DNA of 29,642 nt, from positions 1-29,642 of the IMG/VR virus record IMGVR_UViG_3300042870_000839; one strand, written 5' to 3'. Under the pieces are notes generated by a model. That model saw only the letters and a program-made list of their open reading frames with translations, searched no databases and was not told the origin of the DNA. Positions 14,111 to 29,100 of the stretch are shown piece after piece (the stretch's first letter is position 1; every line of letters begins with the position of its first letter). The position numbers were made by a program, and so were the translations under genes. This DNA is from a virus.

Positions 14111-17100
14111 AAGCAGGCCTGCCGATGGGTTACAATCACTTGGCCGCTGCGATCGCAAAGCACAACGGTGCTATCGAAGCGAATGACGCTGATGCAGCAC
14201 AAGCGGAAATTGCACAGAAATCCACAACTCCCGAAGGTCAACCGAACATAGCAGTGCCAGTAACCGACATCAACGCGCAAGGCAAGCGTGCGCTCGGTGG
14301 TATGGCTGACCTTCCCGACGTAGTGGGTGAAGCATGGGGCGGAGGTAAAGAAACGGCCTTCTATCGTGGCAATCAGCGTGTGGCGATCATGCGTCCGACT
14401 GACGGTGCTCAAGCTCTGTTTCTCAACGATGCTGAACCAGTAGCAAAGAATGATTGGGATATCGTCAAAGCGCAAGCTGGCAAGCCTGGCTCGATGCCGT
14501 TGTATGTGCGAGAAAATCCGAACCGCAAGGCCATTCCCGTAGAAGCAAAGTGGGTAGCTGACAGCATGGCTACGCTGCAAGCATTAAACGCCAATCCTGA
14601 TGCACCTCCTACACTCGCGCAAACTGACAAGCTCATCACCGACTTAGGTTTGCAACCAGAAGCGATCAAGCAGAAAGTTTTTAATGGTGAAATCAGTGTC
14701 AACACTGGCGAAAAGCTACTCAAGGATTTATACAACGATACTCTCGAAGTCGTGGATCCGAACGATGAAGGCGTATTCCAACAATGGGTCACTGCCGATC
14801 CTAAGCGCGCGGAAAAATGGAAAGAAGCCACCGAGGGCGTGGGCTATAGCTTTTCCAAGCAAAACACCATCAAGCAAGATTACCTTGCAGAATGGTATGC
14901 TCTGAACAAGGGTAAGCCGGGTGTGCGTCGTTCCGATGTGCTGGCTATGCACGCTCTCGATATGGGAGACAAGCATGGTGCGCTATCGAAGGCGAACATT
15001 GTCAGTAAAGCCGGTGCCATGGGACGCAGTGTGCGCGATGACGTGGCTGGATCAATGACTGGTCTGGCCGTTGGTGCGCTGACTACATTAGGAGCTGGTG
15101 AAATGGCGATTTTCGGCGTTGACGGTGCGAAAAAAGAATTCGATGAGGGCATGCGCCTGCGCAATCGCGATTTCGCATCATGGGCAAATACATTCGGGCG
15201 CAATACCGTAGCTTGGAATACCAAAGCAGGCATGAAAGCGCACAGTCAATTCGACATCAGCGCAGGATTGCTAAAGAGTGCGATCGACGATGCCGAAGAT
15301 CATCCCGGCGACTCTACTTATTCCGATTTGGTGGTGAAGCGCGAGAAAGAGATGCGTGCCGCGGCTCTGACGATGCACAATCTTTCGCCCGATGAAGAAT
15401 GGCCGATCACTGCCGACAATCTGGACCCGGACAAGGATGAAGCGCTCGGCATGGCACTGGCAAAATACAAAGCCACTGCGGATCCGCGCATGTTCGCGCT
15501 CTACAAAGATCGTTTGCTTCAAGGTAACGGCCGGCGCCAATATTCCCTCGAACTGGAAAAGAAAATCGGACAGCAAGAAAGCGGATTCTTTGCGTCGGCC
15601 AATCATGCGATGTATGCAGGCTGGCAAGAACTCGGTAGTGAATTGGTAGCCGATTTAGCTGTGCTCGCTACTGCCGGTGCATCCAAGTATTTACAAGTCG
15701 CTGGGAAAGCTGCGCGCGGCATGTCTTTAGCTGGCGATGCTGCTAAGGTGGGCAAGGCTGCTCGTCTTGGTAAAACGATCGATGCGGGGATGGAAGCACT
15801 TGCCAAGTTTGGCAAGCTCGGTGAAGTCACCGGCACGCTACAAAAACCTCTGACCGGACTGCAAAAAACTACTAACGCGGTTCTTGCTGGCGTCAAAGGT
15901 GCGATTGCCGAAGGTGGCGAGGAAGTAATGGTGGAGCTAGGTGCTGACAATCCTGAGCTCATGCAATCATTCGGCATGGGCATGCTTGGCGCGTTCGGGC
16001 TCGCTCCTGTGCAAGTCGCTGGTGCAGCGATATCGAAGCCAGGCGTTACGGCCGCCACGGAAACCAAGCGCAACGAGAACGCTGCAAAAATCTACAATGA
16101 TCGAATGGCCGGCACTGCTGGCTTTGTGCCGATCACTCCAGAACAAGCGGCCGTAGTGCGATCGCTAGCACCACGGGACACAAAAGCGCTTGTCAATGCG
16201 CTCATCGTTGAAGCTGGCAAGGCTCCTAGTGCTGGCATGACTCCGCAACAATACGGCATGCGTCAGCTTGCAATCCGCAATGAACTGGCCAACATCGCGG
16301 CAATCGAGGAAATGAACGTGCAGGCTGCGCGCGAGATTGATCAAGTCCCCGCTGCGGAACGTCCGTTTGTCACTGGCATGGCGAAAGTCGCCGCTGGCAA
16401 CATGGCACTTCTCACGCGTAACGAGCTCGCTGCAATCCAAGGAGCGAAAACCGAGAACGGTGCCGATTACTTCGCGCAAGTGAGAATGCCAGATGGCAGC
16501 ACGGTGGAAACCGTGACATCTGAAGGCCGTGTTGCTTTCGCCGATCGTTATCCTGCCGTCGGTGAACTCATCCAGACAGATGAAAGCACGCTACTCGCGC
16601 AAAATTATGAGCAGAACCAACAAGGACAATCCGCAAGTCCATCCACGGCGCAACCTGTCGCGGTGGCACAGCCTCAGCGTGATGCTATTCTAGGAAGGCT
16701 CGCGCAGATCGAATCTGAACTCGGTCCCGTTGATTCTGTGGATCAAAATGGCAAAATAATCCAGCCTTTACGCGGAATTACCAATGAAGAGCGTACGTTG
16801 CGTGAACAGTTGGCGCAATTAGACGCTGCGGAGTCGTCCGCTGCATTACAAAATCAAGCGCAAGGCCAAGCTCCGAATGTAGGCGCTGCCAGCATGGACG
16901 CTGGGCTTTACGAGTCGATGCGCGCGGAAAATCCCGGCATGCCATCGATTAAAAGCGTGGTGACTGCGGCTCGCGCTGCTGGTGCGCCAGTGCATCCAAG
17001 CATGGCTGCGATCGCTGATCTTCCTGAGTCGTCGAACAGTGCTCCGAACACCTCCCCCGCCCCGGCTGTTTCATCGGGTAGCGTGAATCTGAAAAATCCC

Positions 17101-20100
17101 GCTCTCGCGCCTGCTTTAGCGGTGGCCGAACGTGTGAAAGCGACAATCGAAAGCCGTGTTCCTGGCCTGCGTGGTCGGGTAGCGATTCAAGAAGAGGGAT
17201 ATGATTCTGGTGGTGTTGCTCAGTCGGTCAATACTGGCGGTCTGATATTGCCACTGGAAGACATTCAGCGGGAAATTGATTTAAGGGGCGGCGATGCTGC
17301 CTCTACTGCGGACATTATCGAGCAACTGGCCTCCCGTCATGAAGTCGTGCATGTGGCTCAATTTGAGCATGTGCGTGCAGAGTGGGAGAAAGCAGGATCG
17401 CAAGGTGATTTTGTTGCGTTCTTCAAATCATTCTACGAGAAAATTGCTAGTGACATACTTACTCCCGAAGCTGAGGCCGTGGCTCGTGACATCTACGGTG
17501 CAGAAGCATGGGATGCGATCGACAATGACGGGTTAAAAGCTGCGGAGTATGTGCGCATGCTGGTGGAATCAAAACTTGATCCATCCAAGCAGGACCAATT
17601 CGGCGAACTGTTCCGTGCCATCAAGGACAAATCTACAATCGCCGATATCATTCGTCGTGCACTGGAAATGCTGCGAACCATGACTCTCTCGCCTGCCGCT
17701 AAGGAGCATGTCGCCAAGATCGAGCAGCTTTACAAAGAACTGACCACGGAAAGCGCAACCTCGGCAACGAAAACGGACGGTTTACGCGTCATCAACAATG
17801 GCAATCAATCGCAAATTGTGAACGGTGACACCGTGTTGTGGCAGGGCCCCGCCGATCAAGCTGATGCAGAACTGCAAAGCCTGAACGATCAAGCTTCCTC
17901 TTCGCTTCGTGTAGCCGGTCAAGCCATCACTGAAAACTTAGAAAAATTCCCTGCCCTATCAGGAAAATACCGCGCGGAAATCGAAGGAGCCACTGATGAC
18001 ATTTATGACATTCTGGAAACGCTAGCACCGGGCGAACGCATGGCGGCAGCGCAACAAGCCGTCGCCGATCGTATCAACGCCATTGCCGATCGTGAGGCCG
18101 CTCGCACCGGCAAGGATCGTATGGAAGTCATCGAGGGTTTTCGTGCTGTGGCAGGCAAACAGCGTGCGGCCTCCGCTGCTTCTGTGGAGTCGGCCATTGT
18201 CGGCACTGATGCTCCTGTGATTCCTGCAGGTGTTACCGAGAAGCGTGATACTCCCAATGGCGAAATGACCATCGACGTTGTGCAATCTGCCGTCGATCTG
18301 GATCAACTCGTGGGATCCTCTGACCCTCGCTTTCCGGGTGCTGCTTTACAACCTCGCAATCGTTCCGGCCAAGCATCGGCCAACCAGCGCGAGGAAATGG
18401 TGAAAAATATCCGCGATAAGGACGGCCAATACAAGCGATACGTCGAAGGCGCAACGACTGATAGCGGTCGCCTCGTTGTCGCTCCCCTGTTCGGGGCCGA
18501 TGGCAAACACATGACAAATGAAGCTGGCAAGCCATTGTTTTATGTGATTTCTGGCAACGGCCGCCGCAATGCTTTGGAAGAGTCACGCAACCGCAAGGTG
18601 GATTCTCGCTATCAACGTGAAGTTCGGGCGGCGTTATCAGGTGATAACATCGATGTTTCCGGCATGGCTATGCCTGTGCCTGTTTCGGTCTATGTGCCGC
18701 AATCTCCAAAAGATGCCATCGATCTTGCTGAATTTTCAAACCGCGATGCGCAACTTAGCGTTTCCAATACGGAGCAGGCCAATCGTGACGCTGCTAGCAT
18801 CGAGAAAGGAAACCTTCTCAAGTTGTGGGAGCCTGATTCTTCTGGTGATCCCGCGTCCGCATCGAATCGCGATTTCGTGAAAGCGTTCATTCGTGCTACT
18901 GGCGATGAAAGCGTAGTTGATTCAAAAGGCAATCTTACCGATGAAGGATCGCAACGTATCGAGCGCGCCATGGTATCGATGTTGCTCGGGCCCAAAGAAT
19001 TGCAACTGACTGAACTGCTGTTCAATCGCGCAAGCGCGCTTGGCCTTCGCTCTATTCTTAGCGGCGTGGCTACTGAGGCGGGAAATCTTCTCAAGCTTGC
19101 TGCTGCAAAGCCTGATTTCGATCTGACTCCCGCACTGGCCGATGCTCTACGCACTGCGGTGGAAGCGAAAGCCGCGGTAACTTCTGGAACATCTGCCAGC
19201 GTGTCAGAATTCTTCGACCAGGGCGACATGTTCAACACCACGGAAAATACGCCCGAACGTCAACTGGCTCGTGCTATCGTTGAAAGTCGCTCGCGCAAGG
19301 CTATTCGTGATATCCTCGGTGCTTACATCAAGGCCGCAAATGCCGTTGATACTGGCACAATGTCGATGTTCGACGATGGCGAGACTACGCGCGAGGATCT
19401 GATTCTCAAAGCACTGGAAGCACGCCCGATCGAGCAAGTGATTGCCGAAGTCGCGGCAGAGTTTGGGCCAAATGCGGACCTTCCCGCCAAGCTGCGCGTG
19501 ATCGCTCCGGGCGTGAAGAAAATGGATGCCATGCAGCGTCGTGAATTATCGAACGCGATCGGCGCCGAAGCTGACCGGCTGCGCATGGGTGTAATTTCCG
19601 CTCCCGAGTATCAACGTCTCAATCCTGATGCGCTCACGCCTCGCGCTGCGTTCTTCCAGCGGATTCTTGACAGTCACACTGCCGATACCATTCGTGGAGG
19701 GTTTGAAAAGCTGCTCACGCCTTCTGCGCAAGCTGTGCTGGGTGCTTCTGCTACTGTTGATGCTACTCTTCCTTCTGAGTTTGTTCTTTTCCCCGCAAGT
19801 TCAGGAACGCTAGGGATTCCTCGTCGTGAAATGCCGCAAATCAAAATGAAGCATCGCGGCGAACTCATGGATTTCCTTACGTCTAAAGGTGTGAAGTTCA
19901 GTGATGAAGATGTTTCTCCTAGCAGCATCAAGCCGACTCAAGCTGAATACAGCCCAATCAAGACAGAACGAGCCAAGGGCATTGATTTTCCACGGCGTTT
20001 GTTTCTCTCTTCTGATAACTTCTTGATCGATGGTCATCACCAATGGCTCGCTCAGATGGATAGGCCAACAGTGGAAGTTACTCGATTTAATGTGCCTGCC

Positions 20101-23100
20101 AAACGTGCTTTACGCATGATGTTTGCCTTTCCGCTGACTGAAAAAGGATCGGGTATGCCGGTGCTAAAATCCAGTCCAACAGAAATTGCACAGCAAAAAT
20201 TTGATGATGTAATCAAGAAGTATTCGGGCCATGCTCCGCAAATTTCCGATGAGGAATTACTATCGCAACTCGTCGCTAAATTTGGGCAACAGCAAGTTGA
20301 TTTAGTAGGAGAACAATTCGATGAGCGCAAAAAATACCTACAACAATTTGCCGATGGTTTTGACTCAAGCGTAAAAGAAATCGCTGAAAAATTCGAGGCT
20401 CGTCCAATGTTAGCACCGCTCAAAGGTCGCAAGCGCAGTGTCGAAAAAGCACTGTATGACTACGATGGCGATGTGATGAGACTCGGTGACGTTATCCGTG
20501 CATCAATCGTAGCTAAGACCATTGCCGATGTTGATACCATTGCTGACGAAATCAATAGTCGATTCAAGGTGATTAAATTCAAGAATCGCTTTAGTCCACC
20601 ATTGCCACAAGGATATTCTGATATGCTATTTCAAGTGGAAGTTGCACCTGGTGTAACTGCTGAGATTCAAGTTCACATCGTGGAGATGATCGAGGCGAAA
20701 GAAAGAGCAGGACACTATCTTTACGAGATGTATAGATCCATCGAAAAGGCAGCAGGAAAAGAAGCCGAACAGCAACGGCAAATGTATATGGACCAGATGC
20801 TAGAGGTTTATACCGCTGCGGCTGGTTTAGCATTAGCGAAAGAAGATGCGCTTGCCATTGCTCGTTCAACCAGTGCGTCGAACTCTGCGGCTGATATTTC
20901 AGCTTCGTATGCTAACTTCCGCGCGGTGTTTTCCGATAGTGGCCGTGGCTCACCTTTGGCGTTGAACAATCCAACTGGAGATTCTAGCGGTGCTTTGGCG
21001 ACTGGAATATCGTCAACATCGAAGAACTTAGTACCAGCGGGAAATTCAGAAGCATTCATTGCGAATAAAAATACACAAAACACAGAACAAACGCAAGAGG
21101 ATTCTTCAACTATTTTACGTGCCTCCGTAACTGCGGATTTATTCGGTGCTATCGAATCACCTAAGCCACAACTCACGCCCGATGACGATCGAGCACGTGC
21201 GGCTCTTGACAGCAATAAGCGTGACAAGTTTGGCGCGATGCGTGGCGAGAAAGGCATGAAAGCAGGATTCCGCTTAGACCTGCCATCATTCAATCGCGGT
21301 GTGCCGGTCGTGTCGATTCACGGAACAGGGATCGGTAAAGTATTAGGTTACGATGTAGCCATTCACTTGAAAAATGCCACATTCCGTTCGCGTGAAAATG
21401 CGGCCTTAACGATACGCGACGGTGGCGCAAAGTCGCCAATGGCTGCTGTAGAAGGTGAAGTTGTCAATGTTGGGCGTAGTATCTCGGCTCCTTCTGATTG
21501 GGTGCCAGTTCGCTACAATCCAAAGGTGCACAGCTATTTCTTTGCTGCCGATGAAATGCCAGTGATTGCAGCCGATGAGGCTATGCAAGTGGGTGCTCGC
21601 GTGTTCGTGCGCAATCCTACCTACGGCAAGCGTGAAGATTTCCTTTTCGCCTCGCCGACACAAATGGACATGTTCGGCGACATCGAAGCCGCGGCCACTG
21701 GTCCGCGCGCCAAAGCGAAAGCCAACGCTCTAGCACTGGCAAAATCTGCGCCAAATGAAAAGGGCAAGGCCTCGATCGTCAATCGCGTCGCCAAGCTCGA
21801 AGGACTACCCGTCAACGATCTGTTTGGTGACATGGGCGTGAAAGCACTTGACGCGAAACCGAAGAAGGTGCAGAGTGCCCCTGATGAATACGATCTATTC
21901 GGCGGATTTGGTGGCACCGGCAATCGCGGCTCTGACGGAACAACAGATAGTCAATCTGGTGGAACAGCGGAAGTTCGGGGCATGGCTGGCAAGTCGGACC
22001 TCTTCAACCTCGGTGGGCGTAACTCGTCAACCGGACTCGGTGGAAGCAAGCGACGCGGCGATGGCAGCGGGAGAAGCGGATTATCAGGCGACGCAAGTGA
22101 TAGCGACGCTAACGGAGGAACAGCAGGAGGCGCTGGTGTTTCAGGCAAGTCTGGAAATCTCGGGGGACGCAATGACGGAACTACGGGATCTGATGCCAGT
22201 GTAATTGAACTGGATGCGAATGCCGTTCCTGATGTCATCCCGACACCGGAGAACGAAGCGGACCGTAACGCTCGAATCAATCCGGGCGAGATTCTTGTGC
22301 CTAAAGGTCAAGGTGGTAAAATCTCAACAAACTTTGAAGTCATCGAACTGCTGCGCATGCTCACCGAGCAAGGGCGCAATCCCACTACTGCGGAGAAGGA
22401 GAAACTGCTTACTTATTCCGGCTGGGGTCACTCGAAGGCCGCGTTTGATGATGCTAAGGCAAAAGCTTATGAAGAGGCTGCTGATGTTTTCAAAACACAA
22501 CTATGGAAGAGCGATAAAGACACGTTCAAGCGCCGATTCAACTACACGGAAACCGATGAACGAGGCAACAAGATTGCCACTGCTTATGACCTTTTCACAT
22601 GGAATGACAAGTGGGGCGAAACGCACCGCGAATTAAAAGAGCGCCTGTCCGATAAGGAATACAACGCCGCCAAGCGGTCTGTATTGAATGCTCACTACAC
22701 AACTCCTGCCATCATCGATGCGCAATGGAAGATGGTGGAGAAACTCGGGTTCAAGGGTGGCCGCGCATTGGAGCCCGGCGCTGGTATCGGTCACTACATC
22801 GGCACGCAACCGAAACACCTGGCTGAAAGAACCGTGTGGAGTGCTGTCGAATTGGATCTGGTCACGTCGCAAATTCTCGCGCTGCTTTATCCACAAACGC
22901 GCGTCAACTCAGTTTCTTCTGGCGCTGGTCGTGAGATTACTGGCCAAGGATTTGAAGAGGCTCTGATTGCGGACAACTCTCAAGACATCGTAATTTCCAA
23001 CGTGCCGTTTCACGAGACAGGTCCATGGCAATCGAAGAAGCAATTCAACACTGAGTTGAACCTGCACAATTACTTCTTTGCTCGTGCCCTGCAGAAAGTC

Positions 23101-26100
23101 AAACCGGGCGGCTTTGTGGTGTTCATCACCTCATCGAGCACGATGGAAAACAACGCTGCGCAGCGCCGATTCTTGGCCGCGCGCGGTGATTTGATTTCAG
23201 CGGTCCGCCTGCCAAATAATGCGTTCAAAGATAATGCCGGCACAGAAGTGACAACTGATATTATCATCTTGCGCAAGCCTGACGGTCGTAAAGTAGAGAC
23301 TCACTCGTGGCTTGGCACTCGTGTTGTTGGCAATGGCAAGGTCACGTTCAAGCGTGGCGACATGACTCCTACGCAATACCTGAAAGGGTTTGACCTAGAA
23401 GGAACGTGGGAAGATGAATCATTGGAAAGCGCGCGCCAAACGTGGTCGGATTTACGTCTTGCTGGGTTGCAAATTGCCGACGGCAAAGAGTTCAAGGACG
23501 AGAAAAAAGCCAACGCCGATGCAACTGCGAAAGCGTGGAAGAAATACGTCGAGACATTCGAGAGTGTGGAAGGCAATGCCATCGGCATGAAGCTCAACGC
23601 AACGGTGCCGATTCGTGTGAATGAATACTTCGCTGCCAATCCGCAAAACGTATTTGGCACGCACGCCTTAGCAGGATCGATGTATAGTCCGAATGAATAC
23701 GCTTTGCTGCCTGATGAAAACGGCGGCACGCTTGAGCAGCGCTTCGCTAAGGTTATCGAGGAACTTCCCGCTGACATCATGGGGCAAGCATCAGTGCTGA
23801 AACTCAACACGGCCCGTGACATCGAGCGCACTGACATTCCTTATTCCTTTGTCGAGCGTGATGGCAAGTTCTGGCAAGTGCAGAAGGATCGACTAGAACC
23901 GGTCGAATGGGATTTCGCGCAAGGCATGGCATTCCGTTCATGGAAAGACGTCAAAGATGCTGCGCGCAACCTCATCGAAGCAGAGCTAGATCCTCAAGCA
24001 GAAGGTCCAGAAATCAGCGCGTTGAGAGAAAAACTCAACGATGTGTATGCCAAGCATACAAGCCGATTCGGTCCAATCTCCAAGACTGGCGCGGGACAAA
24101 AACACGGCCATCTTGTGGAGGATCCAGATTACCCGCTGACGGTAGCTCTCGAAGTGCCGGTGAAATATACCACCACCAAGGGCAAGAGTGCCACTCGCTA
24201 CGATAAGGCTGACATCTTCCGCGTGCGCATGAATAAACCGCTCGCGCCTCCTGCGACGGCTGACAACGTATCTGATGCGCTGCTCGCCTCATTGGTCTGG
24301 ATTGGTTACCCGCACGCCGGTTACATGGCCAAATTGCTCGGCCAAACAGAAGTAAACGTCCGCGCGGAAGCGATCGAATCAGAATTGGTCTTCGAGGACC
24401 CAACAACGGGGACTCTTGTCATCCGTGACGCTTACTTGTCCGGCCATGTGCAAGGCAAACTCGAAGAGGCTCGCGCCGCGGCAGAAGAGGATCCCGCTTA
24501 TCGTCGCAACGTCGCTGCGCTCGAAGCTGCTCTTCCTGAGCGCAAGGGCATCGCGCAAATCGGCGTCTCGATGAACTCCCCTTGGCTACCGCCTGCGGTC
24601 ATGACTGCATTCATGGAGCATATCGGCATCATGGATGGCAAGGTGAGTTATCTGCAAGCTGCTAACATGTGGACCGTTGAAGGCGATGGTGGATCTGATG
24701 TGTTTGTTACGGGTCATGTCAGCACCAAAGAATTGATTGAAAACGCTCTTTCCATGGTTTCGCCTCGTGTGACAGTCACCGAAGGCACCGGAAGGGATCG
24801 TCGTGAAGTGTATAGTCCAGAACAAAGCCAACTGGCAAAATCGAAGGTGGACGCGTTGAAAGTTGAGTTCACCAAATGGGCAAAAACATCGGACGCCAAG
24901 GTGGATGATGTAAGCGTGCAGGATATGATTGTCGAGGCATTCAACGAGAAAGCCAACGGTCACCGCCCTCCCGCCTATTCTGGCGAACACATCACCCTGC
25001 CCGGCGCTTCTGATGAAGTATTCCGCTCATCGATACGTCGCTCCGCGATCGCTCGCATGATCGATCAAGGAAGCGGCATGATTGCGCACGGTGTTGGATT
25101 CGGCAAAACTTACACACTCATTGCCTTAGCGATGGAGTTGAAACGCCTCGGCAAGGCCAATCGTCCGATGATCATCGTCGAGAATGCTACGCTTGGCCAA
25201 TTTGCTGCCAGTTTCCGAACAGCATACCCGAACGCCCGATTACTGGTCGCTGACAAAGCATCGTTTGAGGGCAAGAAGCGCCGACAATTCATCGCACGCA
25301 TCGCCACCGGCGATCACGATTGCATCGTTATGCCGCATTCGAGCTTCAATCTAATCGGCAATCACAAGGACGTAGTGAACAACTATATCAACGAGCAGAT
25401 TGCAGAACTCGAAGCTGCACGTGCCCTCACTGATTCTTCCGATCGTCGTGCGGTTGCCGCATTGGAGAAAGCAAAGATCAATCTTGAGAACTCTCGGAAA
25501 AAGATTCTCGATGCGCTTGCCAGTCGTCAAGACGGTGGGCTCGTGTGGGAAGACTTGGGCGTTGATACGCTGCTTGTCGATGAAGGGCACCGCTACAAAA
25601 ACGCGCCGGTCATCACTCGCATGCAAGGAATGAAAAACCTTCCTACGGGGGCACCTTCGCAACGTGCTGTCGGCATGGTCCTGAAAACTCGGGGCATTCA
25701 AGACAGAATGGCAGGCCGTGGCGTTTATTTTGCTACAGGCACGCCGGTATCGAACAGCATGGCAGAAGCATACATTATGCTGCGCTATACCGATCCTCGC
25801 TTGCTCGCGCAGGCTGGCATCACAAACTTTGATCAGTTCGTGGCAAGCTTTGGTGAAACCGAAGTAAAAGCAGAAGCCAACTGGAAAGGCGCTGTGTCTA
25901 TGGAAACCCGCTTGTCGAAGTTCGTGAACGGCAACGCGCTCATTAACCTGATTCGCTCGTCGTGGGACGTGCAGATGGATCCCGACGTGGCCGGAATCAA
26001 TCGCCCTGACATCAAGGGCGGTGCTTCTGAGCAAGTTATGGTCGCTCCAGGGCCTGCCAATGCGGCTTACAATGATTGGGTAGTGAATACCATCGCGCGC

Positions 26101-29100
26101 CAGTGGGATGACCCGGCATATTGGACAAGCAATTACGCATCGAAGAAAGACGCGTTTGAGGATCATCCTTGGCTCTCGGCGATTCCGATCATGACGATGC
26201 AGGCCGGTATGGCTGCGGCGTTGGATATCCGACTGATCGACCCGAACGCACCAGACTTTGAAAACTCCAAGGTCAACACCGCAGTGCGCAACGTCGTAGA
26301 AAACTACAAAGCGACAACGAAGTATTCAGGCGCGCAAGCGATCTTTTCCGACCTGCGGGAAAGCTTCTCGATTGATCACTTGCTGAACTTTGCCGGCGAT
26401 CCCGGACTATCCGAGCAGGGCATGGAAATCCCCGAACTTGAGCCGATCGTGCTCGGTCCTGATGGCGTCGCGTTGGATCCTCAACCGAAATCGAAGAAGG
26501 TCAAAAAAGCCAAGGAATTCGATCTGTATGCTGACATCAAAAAGAAACTGGTGGCAGAAGGCATTCCCGCAAGTGAAATCGCGTTGATTTCCTCATCGAT
26601 GGCACCGGAAAAGCGCACTGAACTTTTCGACAAAGTGAACAGTGGCGAGGTTCGTGTGGTCATTGGTTCCACTGACCTCATGGGTGTGGGTGTGAATATG
26701 CAAGAGCGCTTGTTTGCACTGCATCACCTCATGCCGCCGCGCGACTTCAAGCCTGCGTCCATGGAGCAGCGCAACGGTCGTATTTTACGCCAAGGAAATA
26801 TTCACTATGAGATGCAAGTCGAGGCCTTTGTCCTGGCTGCGGAAGGAATCACCGGCCAGAAATTCCGCAAGGAAAAGGGCGGTCGCCAAGTGCCTGACAT
26901 CAAGGCCGCGCGTGCTGCGCTGGCAGAAAATTCCGACGCGATGCAACTCGCCGATGAAGCCGCGGCAAATCATCACATCATTCTGCGCGAGTATGCGATG
27001 GAGAAATCCATTGATAGCGCCGTGTATTCGATGATGGCCGCCAAGCAACGCATGGTCGTGCAGTTGCTCATGGGTGAAGTGTCTGATTCTTTCGAGGATC
27101 CAAGCGACGCCATTTCAATGGGCATGGCAGAAATTGCCGCGCGTGCCATCGGCGACCCAACGTTGATTCGCCGCGTGGAGCTCGATCGTGAGATTCGGAA
27201 TCTAAACATGGAGTATTCTCGATTCGAGTCCGACATGGCAAGCGCGCGTGAGCGTGTAAGATATTTGGAAGGATCTCTTTCAAGGAAAGATGCGGATATT
27301 GCCTACGCTCGAAAATACGAAGCGGAATTAGGCAAAATTGGTGCCACCGAAGGGAAAGAAACCGTGTGGGAATTTGGGGGAACGGTCATTGATCGCAACA
27401 AGCCAAAGGATGCAGAAAAAGGATGGAAAGCTCCGCGACTTATCGAGGCCTTGGATCTTTACTTAGCAGAAGAAAGCGCCAAACTAGCGTCTTCTGATCG
27501 CAAGAAAACCAATGTTAATATCAAGGTGGATGGCGTCGGATTCAATGTAGAGATTCACCACATGCTCGGCAATGTTGTGAGCGATCGCAAAAAAACCGAG
27601 GCCGAAAAATACAAGGCGGCCATGGGCGATAAAGCCGGTGACATTGCTCTGAATCCAGAAGAAGAAAAAGCTGCCATTTCCGCCAAGGGAGAGATTAGCT
27701 GGGTGGGCAACAACCGCGCAAGCATTCCGTTTGCCGGTGCTAAGTCCATGAGTAGTGCTGTGAGTGTCTTTGCCAGAAATGCCGATGGCAAGGTGTCACG
27801 CACGGAGGATGATTTCGCCTATCTTGAAAAGCAACTGCCAAGCGCAAGAAACCGAGCCTCGCAAGTCTTCGACAAGCAGGACCTTCTTGATTCTCTGCGC
27901 GCTGAGATGGCGCAAGTGGAAGCTCAACTAGCAGCCAATGCTGCCCCGCGCACGAATCGTCCAGATACACCTCTTGCTGTGGAAGCAAAGGCGAACGCGC
28001 CAGAAATCAAAGCTGGCGATCTTGTTCGCTTCAAGGATAAACCAAACGATGGCACTTATGAGGTTTGGATGGCAGAAAAAGGAATTGTGAAACTTGCTCG
28101 TCAAGGCATGCGCAACTTGTCTTTCAATGTAGAAAATTTTGAGATTGTTGATCCAAGCGAAACGCATGATGCTGTCGCCACGGTAATGTCTTTGCTTCGC
28201 TCGGAGAATCAGCAAAGCTACCCTGGCCGTGGGCTGGAGCCTAGAAATAACATGCTCATGGCTTCACCTTCCGACGTGATGAGCTACATCGAAACGCAGC
28301 AAGATGATGATGCTTATGATGCGTTTAACAATCGCTTTGATGAATACATCTACGAGGATCCTAGCACGTCTAGAAAAACTCCGACGTTTGATCTTCACAA
28401 GCGTGCTGGTCGTGAAGTTCTCACGCCAAAGCAAGCTGCGGAACGATTGGCAGAATGGAAAAACATCGCGAAGAAAGACGGAAAAGAACGCGGGAATTCA
28501 TCTCGCATCGTGCTGTCTTTATTTGATACATCCGGTGTTATCTCTCAACCGTGGCGCGATGCTGGATTTACTGTCTATTCGATGGATATTGATCCAAACT
28601 CCGAAATTGCTTGGAACGTCGATGTGATGGACCTGACTCGCGACTTCCTAGAAGACAACGGCCTCGACATGGTTGACGTTGTTCTCGCTCAACCTCCCTG
28701 CACCGACTTCGCTTCTTCTGGTGCTCGTTGGTTTGCGGAGAAGGATGAAGACGGGCGCACCAAACACAGCGTGGCAATGGTGAAACGCACTCTTGATGTG
28801 ATTGGATTCCTTCGCCCGTCGCTTTATGCTGTCGAAAATCCGATTGGCAGAATTACCAGTCTTACCGGGTTACCAAAACCGCGATTGGTGATGGATCCGT
28901 TCATGTATGGCGAGCCATATACCAAGCGCACTCAGATTTGGGGTATGTTCAACGAGGATCTGCCCGAAGCCGTAGTAGAACCGACCGAGGGAAGTCGTAT
29001 TCATAATCTCCGAGGCGATGTGCCAGAGCAAAAGAAACTGCGCTCGCTCACGCCCGAAGGATTCGCTTACGCGTTTTATGTGGCCAATCGCGACTTAGGC

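Noticed and set aside
13867-14580. 237-codon minus-strand ORF
   Set aside because: Shadow of the giant gene's codon bias; the product is Cys/Phe/Ser-rich with no coherent fold signature.
22205-22636. 143-codon ORF in frame 2 after the nested ORF
   Set aside because: The product is Arg/Lys/Leu/Ser-rich and disordered in pattern, while the giant frame here encodes conserved methylase motifs.
25351-26166. 271-codon minus-strand ORF
   Set aside because: It lies wholly within the helicase-coding frame, its product is Cys/His/Arg-rich without recognisable motifs, and it has no ribosome site or neighbour on that strand.
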